A DNA stretch of 6,870 nucleotides from Pseudomonadota bacterium (GCA_002684875.1 NYVY01000003.1:15571-22440); one strand, 5' to 3'. Shown: positions 1 to 6,870, numbered from the stretch's first letter. Notes: a model not told the origin generated them from the sequence alone. Made by a program: numbers and translations.

Positions 1-1791
1 GCATCAAAAATTAGTGACACCAATACAGGTTCTTCAAATATTCACTTGGAAGGATTGTTTGATGCAGACCACTTGCTTTCTTGGGGGTTGGGTAAAGAAA
101 AGTTGGTAAAAACGGAATATGTAGAAGGTAAGGCTAAATATAAGCTAGACATTGAGTATAGCAGGACTGGTTTTTTCGTTACTGGGGCTTCTGACCTTGT
201 TGGAGTAGAAATTAGAGTCCCTGGAGTATTTGAAAAGCAAACAGCAGATAAAAAAAATATATCTTTAAATTTCCAAAGAGAGACAGCCGATTATTACGAA
301 AACCAACAGTCAATGCTTGCCATAGAAGTACCACAGGAAAAATTTAAATTTTTAAATAAAATTATTTCTGAACGATCCATAGGTGGAAAAAAGTCCAGTC
401 CAACACAATCTTATTTTAATCTCGAAATCGGTAAGTCAAATACAGGATCTTGGAAAGAAGAGGGTTATGAATCAGAATGGAAGGGCAGTAGAAATTTTAT
501 AGACATTAATGGGGACGATATAAATCTTGTAGATTATTTTAACTTTTTTTCTTTTATATTAAATAATACAGGATCTAATTTTTTAAACGTTGTAAGTGAT
601 GTTAAAGAAACCAAGGTTAAACTTGGAGCAACCAAAATCACATGGAACGATAACGTGATAGAGAATTTTGAAGGATTGTTTTACAGCGATCATTCAGGTT
701 GGTCTGGTGACTTAGCATCAGATCAAACAAACGGTTCCATAATTTGGTTTCGAGACACTAATTCAGTAGATATTAATTTAAATCAGCTCAAAATTATAAA
801 CGAAAAGCCTAACGATTTTTCTAAAGTAGAGAAAAAATTTGAATTTAAAAGTCTTTCTAAATTGTCCAAAAAAGACTTTGACATTACAGTCACAGCTGAA
901 AACTTTGAAAATAAGTTTGGAGTTTTGGGTAATCTAAAACTTCACTTACTTCATAAACCTAAAAATAATATTTGGGAAATTGAAGAATTGTCTTTATCGT
1001 CTGACGACTTTTCATTTTATTCAACTGGATTTTGGAAAAAACCAGGAAATTTAGATTATTTCTCGAGATATGATGAGGACGGCAATGTACATGCTTCAAA
1101 TAAAACGGTAACAGAAATTAATTTTAGGCTTGAATCAGAGAATATCCAGACACTCTTTGATAAAGTTGGTTTCACAGGGTTATTAGGAAAAGCTAGTGGT
1201 ATTTTATCGGGCCAGGTCTCTTGGTTTGGAACCCCAATGGATGTGGGATTGGAAGAAATTTTCGGGGCGTTATCAGTCGACATTGTGGGAGGGAAGTTTA
1301 TTAAAGCAGAACCTGGCTTGGGTCGGTTAATTGGGTTATTTAACTTACAATCATTATCCAAGAGACTTAAATTAAATTTTGAAGATGTTTTAAGTGAGGG
1401 CTTTTCATTTGATAGAATGCGAGGTGATGTACGCTTGGCAGGTGGAATTGCTGAAACGAATAATTTGAGAGTACTCGGAACCCAAGCGACTGTTTTTACG
1501 GAAGGAAATGTAAATTTAATAAAAAAAACTCAACGTATAAGAGTTTTAGTTCTACCAAATTTTAATGCAGGGTTGGCTTCCTTAGGTTATGTGTTAGTAA
1601 ATCCAGCTATTGGTCTTGGTAGTTTTTTAGCTCAGTATATAATGAGGGATCCCCTAAGGAAAATTTTGGCATTTGAATATAAAATTTCTGGGGATTTACT
1701 AAATCCCGAAGTTGAAAAAAACTCTTTAAAAAGCTTTAACCAAAAAGACAATAAAATTTTAAAGCAGGAAAATCTACGTGATGCAAACTAA
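1..1791 (+). CDS. yhdP: YhdP family AsmA-like envelope protein, C-terminal part (5' end outside window)
   Basis: The frame is open from base 1 to the TAA at 1789-1791, giving 596 residues with no start visible. The in-frame TTG at 46 has no ribosome site and is not taken as a start. The last ~210 residues carry the recognisable part: a conserved block from about codon 380 (LFDKVGFTGLLG), a glycine-rich beta-type segment, and a tail with NPAIGLGSFLAQ, MRDPLRK (from codon 548) and EYKISGDLLNPEVE. This matches the end of the YhdP/TIGR02099 AsmA-like family as I know it. Family members are about 1,250-1,400 residues, so roughly the last 45% is present. In E. coli, YhdP is an inner-membrane-anchored bridge-like protein implicated in phospholipid transport to the outer membrane. 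The anchoring N-terminus is not in this window. Codons 80-350 are rich in Asn, Lys and Asp and less conserved. The nitrilase gene starts inside its last codons. Confidence 0.85.
   Translation, partial: ASKISDTNTGSSNIHLEGLFDADHLLSWGLGKEKLVKTEYVEGKAKYKLDIEYSRTGFFVTGASDLVGVEIRVPGVFEKQTADKKNISLNFQRETADYYENQQSMLAIEVPQEKFKFLNKIISERSIGGKKSSPTQSYFNLEIGKSNTGSWKEEGYESEWKGSRNFIDINGDDINLVDYFNFFSFILNNTGSNFLNVVSDVKETKVKLGATKITWNDNVIENFEGLFYSDHSGWSGDLASDQTNGSIIWFRDTNSVDINLNQLKIINEKPNDFSKVEKKFEFKSLSKLSKKDFDITVTAENFENKFGVLGNLKLHLLHKPKNNIWEIEELSLSSDDFSFYSTGFWKKPGNLDYFSRYDEDGNVHASNKTVTEINFRLESENIQTLFDKVGFTGLLGKASGILSGQVSWFGTPMDVGLEEIFGALSVDIVGGKFIKAEPGLGRLIGLFNLQSLSKRLKLNFEDVLSEGFSFDRMRGDVRLAGGIAETNNLRVLGTQATVFTEGNVNLIKKTQRIRVLVLPNFNAGLASLGYVLVNPAIGLGSFLAQYIMRDPLRKILAFEYKISGDLLNPEVEKNSLKSFNQKDNKILKQENLRDAN
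1766..1769 (+). promoter_or_regulatory. ribosome binding site of the nitrilase gene
   Basis: AGGA lies inside the end of yhdP, 11 bases before the ATG at 1781 and 8 bases before an adjacent in-frame GTG at 1778. The spacing favours GTG slightly and codon preference favours ATG. The two choices differ by one residue. Confidence 0.45.
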
Positions 1792-2650
1792 AAAAGTGTG
1801 TAGGGTTGCTGCGATCCAGATGATTTCAACAGATTCCGTCAGACAAAACTTAGAAAAAATAAAAGAAAGTGTTGGAAGATGTGCTGAAAAAGGAGCAAGA
1901 CTTGTATTGTTACCAGAATATTTTTCATTTATGGGAAATTATGAGAAGGAAAAGTTGTCCGTAGCAGAGACAGATGTTGTGACCTCTGAAATAGGTGATA
2001 AATCTGAAGTACAGGAATTCTTGAGTAGCGTTGCAAAAGAAAATGCTATTTGGGTAATTGGGGGTACTATACCCATAAAGTCTAGAAATAAAAATAAGGT
2101 TTTTAATTCAATGATTGTTTTCGATGATCTAGGAATTAGGAAGGCTAGATACGACAAGATACATCTTTTTGAATTTTCAAACGGAGAAGAGCAGCATAAT
2201 GAAACTCGTTATTGTATAGCGGGAGAGAGCCCAATATCGTTAGAGACTCCAGCAGGAAATACTTTACTTTCTGTGTGTTATGATTTGAGATTTCCAGAAT
2301 TGTATCGACGAAAGTCAATTCGAGAAGATACAACCAATCTAATTGTTGTTTCCGCAGCTTTTACAAAAGACACAGGACTTGCACACTGGGAAATATTGCT
2401 TAGGGCAAGGGCTATAGAGAATCAAGCCTATGTCTTAGCAAGTGCACAAGGTGGCAGACATCCATCTGGAAGAGAAACTTGGGGTCATAGTATGTTCATT
2501 AGTCCTTGGGGCGATATAATAAAGAAATGTGGTTTTGGTGAAGATCTAGTCCTTGGCAATGTTGATTTTGATTATCTTGGGGTTATTAGAAAAAAATTGC
2601 CTTCACTGGAGCATCAAAAATTTAATCTTGAAAAGAGGAGAGTATGTTAG
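1781..2650 (+). CDS. Nit1-type carbon-nitrogen hydrolase (probable deaminated glutathione amidase)
   Basis: A 289-residue single-domain member of the nitrilase superfamily, a normal length for the family. The catalytic triad is visible: Glu46 in LLPEYF, Lys126 in RYDKIHLF and Cys166 in SVCYDLRFPELYR. Glu141 sits where the family's second conserved glutamate falls. A conserved block GRETWGHSMFISPWG lies at about 230-244. The CYDLRFPEL signature resembles the Nit1/YbeM branch, which hydrolyses deaminated glutathione as metabolite repair, rather than the omega-amidase (Nit2) branch, which I recall as having CYDMRFAEL. Family membership is certain; the substrate is inference. The product is expected to be cytosolic, since no signal peptide is seen. 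Its start overlaps yhdP by 11 bases and its end overlaps tldD by 7 bases, so translation is probably coupled. Other amide substrates are possible. Confidence 0.9.
   Translation: MQTKKVCRVAAIQMISTDSVRQNLEKIKESVGRCAEKGARLVLLPEYFSFMGNYEKEKLSVAETDVVTSEIGDKSEVQEFLSSVAKENAIWVIGGTIPIKSRNKNKVFNSMIVFDDLGIRKARYDKIHLFEFSNGEEQHNETRYCIAGESPISLETPAGNTLLSVCYDLRFPELYRRKSIREDTTNLIVVSAAFTKDTGLAHWEILLRARAIENQAYVLASAQGGRHPSGRETWGHSMFISPWGDIIKKCGFGEDLVLGNVDFDYLGVIRKKLPSLEHQKFNLEKRRVC
2635..2640 (+). promoter_or_regulatory. ribosome binding site of tldD, short spacing
   Basis: GAGGAG lies within the last codons of the nitrilase gene and ends only 3 bases before the ATG at 2644. The spacing is shorter than usual, but the match to the Shine-Dalgarno core is strong, and no other in-frame start upstream fits the TldD N-terminus better. 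Confidence 0.55.
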
Positions 2651-4116
2651 ACATTGTAAAACCAGACCCTTTAGAGGTAGGGAAGCTAACGCTTTTGGAC
2701 CCTTATGGGCTTGTTCCTGACGATTTGTCCAGCGCCCTAGATAGTATGCAAATTAGAGGAGTAGATTTTTCTGATATTTATATGCAATCTAATATTGCTG
2801 AATCTTGGAGTTTAGAAGAGGGAATTGTAAAAGCAGGTTCCTTTTCAATTGACCAAGGGTTTGGGGTGAGAGCAGTGTGTGGAGATAAAACAGCGTTTTC
2901 TTTCTCTGATACTATAAGTAAGCAAACACTCTCCGAGGCAGTAAAAAGTACCATTGATACTTCTAGAAGCATGGCGTCCATGGGTAAACCGAGGTATGTA
3001 ACCCCTGACCTACTCTCAAAGGGGGATAGAGTGGGTTCGTTATACAATTATATTGACCCCGTAAAAACCCTCTCGTCCGCAGAGAAAGTCGAGTTATTAA
3101 AGGGCATCGAAGCTTCGGCAAAGAAAAAAGATCCTAGAATAAAGCAAGTTATGGCTTCAATTACAGGTAGTTATAGCGTCGTTTTGATGATGACAGATCG
3201 TGGGTTGATTTCGGACGTACGTCCTCTGGTTCGCTTATCTGTGACCGCTATTGCTGAATCTGGGGATAGAAAAGAGTTTGGTGTCAGTGGAGGAGGTGGA
3301 CGAGTTGGGATGACGTTTTTCGAAAGTAATGTCGTTCAACAGTACATTAATGAGGCAACTAGACAAGCTTTAATTAATCTGGAGTCCAAACCAGCACCTG
3401 CTGGAGAAATGTCGGTGGTTTTGGGTTCTGGATGGCCTGGAATTTTATTACACGAAGCGGTTGGCCATGGTTTGGAAGGAGATTTTAATAGAAAGAAATC
3501 TTCTGTTTTTTCTGGAAGGATTGGAGAAAAAGTTGCATCTTCTGGTGTAACCGTTGTTGATGATGGAACTATTCCAAATAGGAGAGGTTCATTGAATTTC
3601 GATGATGAGGGCAATGAATCAAAAAATACAGTTTTGATTGAGGATGGAATTTTGAAAGGTTATATGCAGGACAGGCTTAATGCAAAATTGATGCGGACAA
3701 AAGTCACAGGAAATGGGAGAAGAGAATCTTTTGCGCATCTGCCAATGCCAAGAATGACCAACACTTACATGCATGCTGGTGATCATGATAAAGAAGAGAT
3801 TTTGGCTCGTCTGGATAAAGGTTTGTTTGCGGTTAATTTTGGCGGGGGTCAAGTGGATATAACTAATGGAAAATTTGTGTTTTCTGCATCCGAAGCATAT
3901 TGGGTAGAAAAGGGTAAAATTAAATATCCAGTAAAAGGGGCAACCTTGATAGGAAACGGACCTGATGCTCTTACAAAAATTAAAATGATTGGAAACGATT
4001 TAGAGCTAGATGGTGGTGTTGGAACTTGTGGAAAAGATGGTCAAAAAGTGCCAGTTGGGGTTGGACAACCGACTCTTTTCATAGAGGGGTTAACTGTTGG
4101 AGGAACGGCGGGGTAA
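2644..4116 (+). CDS. tldD: TldD, metalloprotease subunit of the TldD/TldE (PmbA) complex
   Basis: A 490-residue protein, close to the 481 of E. coli TldD, and collinear with it from the N-terminal DFSDIYMQSNIAESW (41-55) and FSIDQGFGVRA (66-76) blocks to the C-terminal end TVGGTAG. The zinc site is intact: the HExxxH motif HEAVGH is at 270-275 and the third ligand is probably Cys462 in GVGTCGKDGQ. In E. coli, TldD pairs with TldE/PmbA as a heterodimeric peptidase that degrades unfolded peptides, matures microcin B17 and processes the CcdA antitoxin. TldD carries the catalytic zinc. TldE is not in this window, and in many genomes it lies elsewhere. The product is cytosolic, with no signal peptide. 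The gene overlaps the nitrilase gene by 7 bases and is followed after 4 bases by aroG, so it looks mid-operon. The natural substrate here is unknown. Confidence 0.96.
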   Translation: MLDIVKPDPLEVGKLTLLDPYGLVPDDLSSALDSMQIRGVDFSDIYMQSNIAESWSLEEGIVKAGSFSIDQGFGVRAVCGDKTAFSFSDTISKQTLSEAVKSTIDTSRSMASMGKPRYVTPDLLSKGDRVGSLYNYIDPVKTLSSAEKVELLKGIEASAKKKDPRIKQVMASITGSYSVVLMMTDRGLISDVRPLVRLSVTAIAESGDRKEFGVSGGGGRVGMTFFESNVVQQYINEATRQALINLESKPAPAGEMSVVLGSGWPGILLHEAVGHGLEGDFNRKKSSVFSGRIGEKVASSGVTVVDDGTIPNRRGSLNFDDEGNESKNTVLIEDGILKGYMQDRLNAKLMRTKVTGNGRRESFAHLPMPRMTNTYMHAGDHDKEEILARLDKGLFAVNFGGGQVDITNGKFVFSASEAYWVEKGKIKYPVKGATLIGNGPDALTKIKMIGNDLELDGGVGTCGKDGQKVPVGVGQPTLFIEGLTVGGTAG

Positions 4117-4124
4117 TGGAATGA
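4114..4124 (+). other. tldD stop / aroG start junction
   Basis: The TAA of tldD (4114-4116) is followed by the ATG of aroG at 4121. A tiny out-of-frame ATG-GAA-TGA (4116-4124) starts on the last base of the tldD stop, and its own stop overlaps the aroG ATG. The only strong purine block, GGAGG at 4099-4103, is 17 bases before the ATG, too far to be an ordinary site. It also encodes the conserved Gly-Gly at the TldD end. Initiation of aroG therefore probably relies on ribosomes finishing tldD. Confidence 0.4.
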
Positions 4125-5191
4125 ATGAGAGAGTGACGGATGACACAAGAATAAGTGATATTGAGGAAGTAATAGTTCCAGAATCAATCATAAAAGAGAT
4201 TCCAATTTCAGAAAAAATTAGTAACCTCGTATTTGACACTAGAGATACAATCTCAAAAATTATTAGAGGGACGGATGATAGATTACTTCTTGTTGTTGGC
4301 CCTTGTTCTATCCATGATCCTGAAGCAGCGATAGATTACGCTAAGATGTTGGTAGAAAAAAGAAAAGAATTTTTAGGCCAATTAGAGATTATCATGAGAG
4401 TTTATTTCGAGAAACCCAGAACAACAGTTGGTTGGAAAGGACTCATAAACGATCCGGGTCTTGATAATTCTTTTGATATCAATCGAGGGTTGAGGGTGGG
4501 CAGAGAACTGTTGAATGAAATAAATTCTCTTTCAATGCCGGCTGGTGTTGAGTTTTTGGACGTCATTTCCCCACAGTATTTGGCTGACCTCGTATCATGG
4601 GGTGCAATCGGGGCCCGAACAACAGAGTCTCAGGTTCATCGTGAATTAGCATCAGGGTTGTCATGTCCAGTAGGCTTTAAAAATGGAACATCTGGAGATA
4701 CTAAAATTGCTCTAGATGCTGTGCGGGCATCAAATCACGCACACCATTTTTTATCGGTGACAAAGTCTGGCCGGTCTGCAATAGTTAAAACCACTGGCAA
4801 TCATGACTGCCATGTGATTTTGAGAGGAGGAAAAACCCCTAATTACGATACCGAGACGGTAAGTCAGTTGGTTGAGTCTCTAAGGGATAATGATGTTCCT
4901 GGTAATAAAGTTATGATTGACGCTAGTCATGGAAATTCAAATAAGAAACCTGAAAATCAACTTCTTGTTTGTAAAGATATCTGTACTAGAGTTGCGAATG
5001 GGAATAAAGATATTTTTGGTGTTATGGTTGAAAGCAATCTTGTCGGGGGTCGCCAAGACCTTGTTACAGGTAAAGGCTTAGAGGGTTTAATTTACGGTAA
5101 AAGCATTACAGACGCTTGCATCTCTTGGCAAGAGACGGATAAGCTATTCACGGAATTTTCCAACGCCATAAAAGAGTTTAGAAAACGTTAG
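4121..5191 (+). CDS. aroG: 3-deoxy-7-phosphoheptulonate (DAHP) synthase, class I, AroG-like
   Basis: A 356-residue enzyme (E. coli AroG has 350) that condenses phosphoenolpyruvate and erythrose 4-phosphate to DAHP, the first step of the shikimate pathway, in the cytosol. Alignment by eye to AroG is nearly gap-free. The metal ligands are present: Cys62 (GPCSIHDP), His270 (MIDASHGNS), Glu304 (VMVES) and Asp331 (SITDAC). The substrate-binding Arg93, Lys98, Arg166, Lys187 and Arg235 are also present, each one residue beyond its E. coli number. Residues forming the phenylalanine pocket in E. coli AroG match (Asp147, Pro151, Leu180, Ser181, Phe210, Ser212, Val222), so Phe feedback inhibition is predicted. 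A three-residue insertion lies between Glu304 and Asp331. The ATG at 4121 is chosen because the product then aligns with the AroG N-terminus; an in-frame TTG at 4097 would add eight residues encoded within tldD. It is the last gene of the + strand block. Confidence 0.97.
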   Translation: MNERVTDDTRISDIEEVIVPESIIKEIPISEKISNLVFDTRDTISKIIRGTDDRLLLVVGPCSIHDPEAAIDYAKMLVEKRKEFLGQLEIIMRVYFEKPRTTVGWKGLINDPGLDNSFDINRGLRVGRELLNEINSLSMPAGVEFLDVISPQYLADLVSWGAIGARTTESQVHRELASGLSCPVGFKNGTSGDTKIALDAVRASNHAHHFLSVTKSGRSAIVKTTGNHDCHVILRGGKTPNYDTETVSQLVESLRDNDVPGNKVMIDASHGNSNKKPENQLLVCKDICTRVANGNKDIFGVMVESNLVGGRQDLVTGKGLEGLIYGKSITDACISWQETDKLFTEFSNAIKEFRKR

Positions 5192-5209
5192 GAACACCGA
5201 GCTTTTTTG

Positions 5210-5794
5210 CTACTTAGTTTTTAACCACATTTCTTCTTCTAGGTCTTGGGTCTTATCACAAAACCTACCAACTACAAATAAAAAATCTGATAAACGGTTC
5301 AAATATGGAAGTATCAGTTCAAGACACAGTTCTTGGTAAAGGTCTTCCGACTCAATTAGATTGACTACTGATCGCTCAGTTCGTCTGCAACAAGTTCTGG
5401 CAAGATGAGATTTTGCTCCTAAAATACTATTACCTGGCAGGACAAATTCTTCCAATGGTGGAAGTTTTTTATTTAGTTTTTTTATCCATTCCTCAATATC
5501 TTGTAAACCTTGTTTATTAATATAATTAGTATTGAGTGAGGATATTGAACCTCCCATATCAAATATATGGTTTTGGATTTTTTTTATAACGTCGATGATT
5601 TTTTTAAATTCTGGATTATTTTTACATTGGTTGAACATTTCAGCTTTTAAATTGCCTAAGAAACTATTCAATTCATCCAAATCACCTAAAAAATGAATAG
5701 TAGGACTGTTTTTTGAAATTCGACTGTTTGGTCTTATACTTGTAGAACCAGAGTCTCCTGTTTTTGTAACGATGCGGTCTAGTCTATGTTTCAT
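5210..5794 (-). CDS. PduO-type cob(I)alamin adenosyltransferase
   Basis: A 194-residue protein of the PduO/MMAB family, which transfers adenosyl from ATP to cob(I)alamin to make adenosylcobalamin (coenzyme B12), used for example by methylmalonyl-CoA mutase. Family motifs appear in order: the N-terminal ATP-binding TKTGDSGST (10-18), GDLDELNSFLG (37-47), EFVLPGNS (116-123), the basic ATP and active-site stretch HLARTCCRRTER (130-141), and YLNRLSDFLF (164-173). Two positions differ from the commonest forms: Ser15 within TGDxG, a naturally variable site, and Asn122 where LPGG is usual. All the arginines of the ARTxxRRxER stretch are kept, so the enzyme looks active. The gene is convergent with aroG (18 bases between stops) and divergent from glcD (18 bases between starts). 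The ATG at 5794 is preceded by no clear Shine-Dalgarno sequence. The central part is strongly AT-rich. The symbols pduO, cobO and mmaB are used inconsistently for this family, so none is given. Confidence 0.93.
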   Translation of the reverse strand: MKHRLDRIVTKTGDSGSTSIRPNSRISKNSPTIHFLGDLDELNSFLGNLKAEMFNQCKNNPEFKKIIDVIKKIQNHIFDMGGSISSLNTNYINKQGLQDIEEWIKKLNKKLPPLEEFVLPGNSILGAKSHLARTCCRRTERSVVNLIESEDLYQELCLELILPYLNRLSDFLFVVGRFCDKTQDLEEEMWLKTK

Positions 5795-5812
5795 TATTGT
5801 AGGAATCTTTAT
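5795..5812. promoter_or_regulatory. divergent start region between adenosyltransferase and glcD genes
   Basis: Only 18 bases separate the two start codons. Any promoter for either gene must lie wholly or partly within the coding sequence of the other. No convincing -35/-10 pair was found on either strand: on the + strand, TTGTAA (5764-5769) and TATGTT (5785-5790) are 15 bases apart, which is short and weak. Regulation of the pair cannot be read from the sequence. Confidence 0.4.
5801..5804 (+). promoter_or_regulatory. ribosome binding site of glcD
   Basis: AGGA ends 8 bases before the ATG at 5813. This is good spacing and supports that start over any later methionine. Confidence 0.6.
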
Positions 5813-6870
5813 ATGAAAAAAAAATTAATTACTGAGTTTGAGAGTTTCTTGAAAAAAGATCAAGTTATTTCAGATGAAGTCAGCATCCAAGTTTATCAAC
5901 GAGACGGCCTTTCGGGGTACTCTGGGCTTCCATCTATCGTAATTCTCCCAGAGTCTGAGCTTGAAATCATTAAGGTAATAAGAATCTGTAACAGATATAA
6001 CACACCAGTTGTAACAAGGGGGGCTGGAACAGGCTTATCGGGAGGCGCTGTGCCATCCGAGGGGTCGGTTGTTTTGTCAACCTCAAGATTAAATAAAATA
6101 TTAGACGTAGATCAGCGTCGGAGAGTAGCAATTGTTCAACCTGGGGTGAGAAATATAGTTATTTCTCAGGCAGTTAAGGACTTAAATTTGTTTTACGCCC
6201 CTGATCCGTCCTCTCAAATTGCGTGTTCAATAGGAGGAAATGTGGCAGAAAACTCTGGCGGCGTTCACTGTTTGAAGTATGGCTTAACGCTGCATAACAT
6301 CGTTTCATTAAGGGCTGTAGATTTTGAAGGTAATGTTTTGAAATTCGGATCGAATGGGCTTGATGCTGCAGGGTTAGACCTACTGTCTTTAATGATTGGG
6401 TCCGAAGGTATGTTGGGTGTTGTGACTGAAATAACTGTTAAACTGACGCCAAACCCAAAAGTAGCTAAGGTTATTATGGCTTCTTTTGAAACAGTTGAAA
6501 GTGCAGCTGACGCCGTAGCAGGAATAATTTCTAAAGGTGTGATCCCTGCTGGTTTAGAGATGATGGACCAAGGTATGATCGGTGCCGTAGAGGATTTTGT
6601 AAAGGCTGGTTACGATACGACTGCCGCAGCGATATTGTTGTGTGAATCGGATGGAGAGGCTCAAGAAGTTGAGGAAGAAATTGCTTTTATGGAGGAGATT
6701 TTAGCTTCTTACGGAGCGTCTAAGTGTATGGTGTCGCAGGATGATTGCCAAAGAGCACTTTTTTGGTCTGGCAGAAAAAATGCTTTCCCAGCTTCTGGAA
6801 GGCTATCACCAGATTATTATTGTATTGACGGAACGATTCCTCGAAAAAAAGTTGGCTTAATGTTACGTGA
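5813..6870 (+). CDS. glcD: GlcD-type FAD-linked oxidase, glycolate oxidase catalytic subunit (3' end outside window)
   Basis: The reading frame is open from the ATG at 5813 to the window edge, giving 352 complete codons and two further bases, about 70% of the ~500-residue E. coli GlcD. It shows the PCMH-type FAD-binding domain: LPESELEIIKVIRICN (45-60), RGAGTGLSGG (69-78), VQPGVRN (108-114), PDPSSQIACSIGGN (130-143) with AENSGGVHCLKYG following, and GSEGMLGVVTE (196-206). The FAD-oxidase C-terminal domain then begins, with GLEMMD (247-252) and FWSGRKNAFPASGR (317-330). These blocks fit GlcD more closely than D-lactate dehydrogenases of the same superfamily. GlcD, with GlcE and the iron-sulfur protein GlcF, oxidises glycolate to glyoxylate. 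GlcE and GlcF would be expected past the right edge, which this window cannot show. Base composition is clearly richer in GC than in the neighbouring adenosyltransferase gene. Confidence 0.93.
   Translation, partial: MKKKLITEFESFLKKDQVISDEVSIQVYQRDGLSGYSGLPSIVILPESELEIIKVIRICNRYNTPVVTRGAGTGLSGGAVPSEGSVVLSTSRLNKILDVDQRRRVAIVQPGVRNIVISQAVKDLNLFYAPDPSSQIACSIGGNVAENSGGVHCLKYGLTLHNIVSLRAVDFEGNVLKFGSNGLDAAGLDLLSLMIGSEGMLGVVTEITVKLTPNPKVAKVIMASFETVESAADAVAGIISKGVIPAGLEMMDQGMIGAVEDFVKAGYDTTAAAILLCESDGEAQEVEEEIAFMEEILASYGASKCMVSQDDCQRALFWSGRKNAFPASGRLSPDYYCIDGTIPRKKVGLMLR

Noticed and set aside
46..48. In-frame TTG as a start for the first gene
   Set aside because: The frame is open back to base 1, there is no ribosome site, and the YhdP family is far longer. 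The gene simply runs in from the left.
3336..3614. Long open frame on the - strand inside tldD, and similar ones inside yhdP and the nitrilase gene
   Set aside because: They lie opposite well-conserved coding sequence, have no recognisable protein motifs and no ribosome sites, so they are shadows of the real genes.
5192..5209. Possible bidirectional terminator between aroG and the adenosyltransferase gene
   Set aside because: There is a run of six T at 5203-5208, but the only inverted repeat is AGC/GCT with a 3-bp stem. No stable hairpin is visible on either strand.
5764..5790. Candidate glcD promoter TTGTAA / TATGTT
   Set aside because: The spacer is 15 bases and both hexamers are poor. 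Such matches are expected by chance in AT-rich DNA.
1..6870. Mobile elements, CRISPR arrays, tRNA/rRNA genes, riboswitch leaders or broken genes
   Set aside because: No repeats, clover-leaf sequences, transposase motifs or frame breaks were seen. In particular there is no cobalamin-type leader space beside the adenosyltransferase gene, and essentially all bases are coding.

Overview
The window is an ordinary stretch of chromosome from a low-GC proteobacterium. Gene content and order (yhdP, nitrilase, tldD, aroG, then PduO-type adenosyltransferase and glcD) best resemble what I recall of betaproteobacterial, Burkholderiales-like genomes. That assignment is inference from synteny and protein similarity by eye. 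The base composition is AT-rich for that group, which would suit a streamlined aquatic lineage. Coding density is extreme: no intergenic gap exceeds 18 bp, and no stretch over 300 bases lacks a gene.

Layout. Positions 1-4191 and on to 5191 hold four genes on the + strand that read as one operon. They are the C-terminal part of a YhdP-type AsmA-like envelope protein (1-1791, 5' end outside the window), a Nit1-type carbon-nitrogen hydrolase (1781-2650), the TldD zinc metalloprotease subunit (2644-4116) and a class I AroG-type DAHP synthase (4121-5191). The first two junctions overlap by 11 and 7 bases, and the third gap is 4 bases. A PduO-type cob(I)alamin adenosyltransferase follows on the - strand (5210-5794), convergent with aroG across 18 bases. 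It is divergent from the start of a GlcD-type FAD-linked glycolate oxidase subunit (5813 to the window edge), with only 18 bases between the two start codons.

How the genes relate. The four-gene block mixes envelope biogenesis (YhdP), metabolite repair (nitrilase), peptide processing or degradation (TldD, whose partner TldE/PmbA is not here) and the committed step of aromatic amino-acid synthesis (AroG). These share transcription and probably translational coupling more than a pathway. The adenosyltransferase supplies adenosylcobalamin. GlcD would begin a glycolate oxidase locus continuing past the right edge.

I found no RNA genes, mobile elements, CRISPR arrays, frameshifts or convincing terminators, and no evidence of an undescribed system. 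The most notable items are the tightly packed divergent adenosyltransferase/glcD start region and the base-composition dip inside the adenosyltransferase gene.
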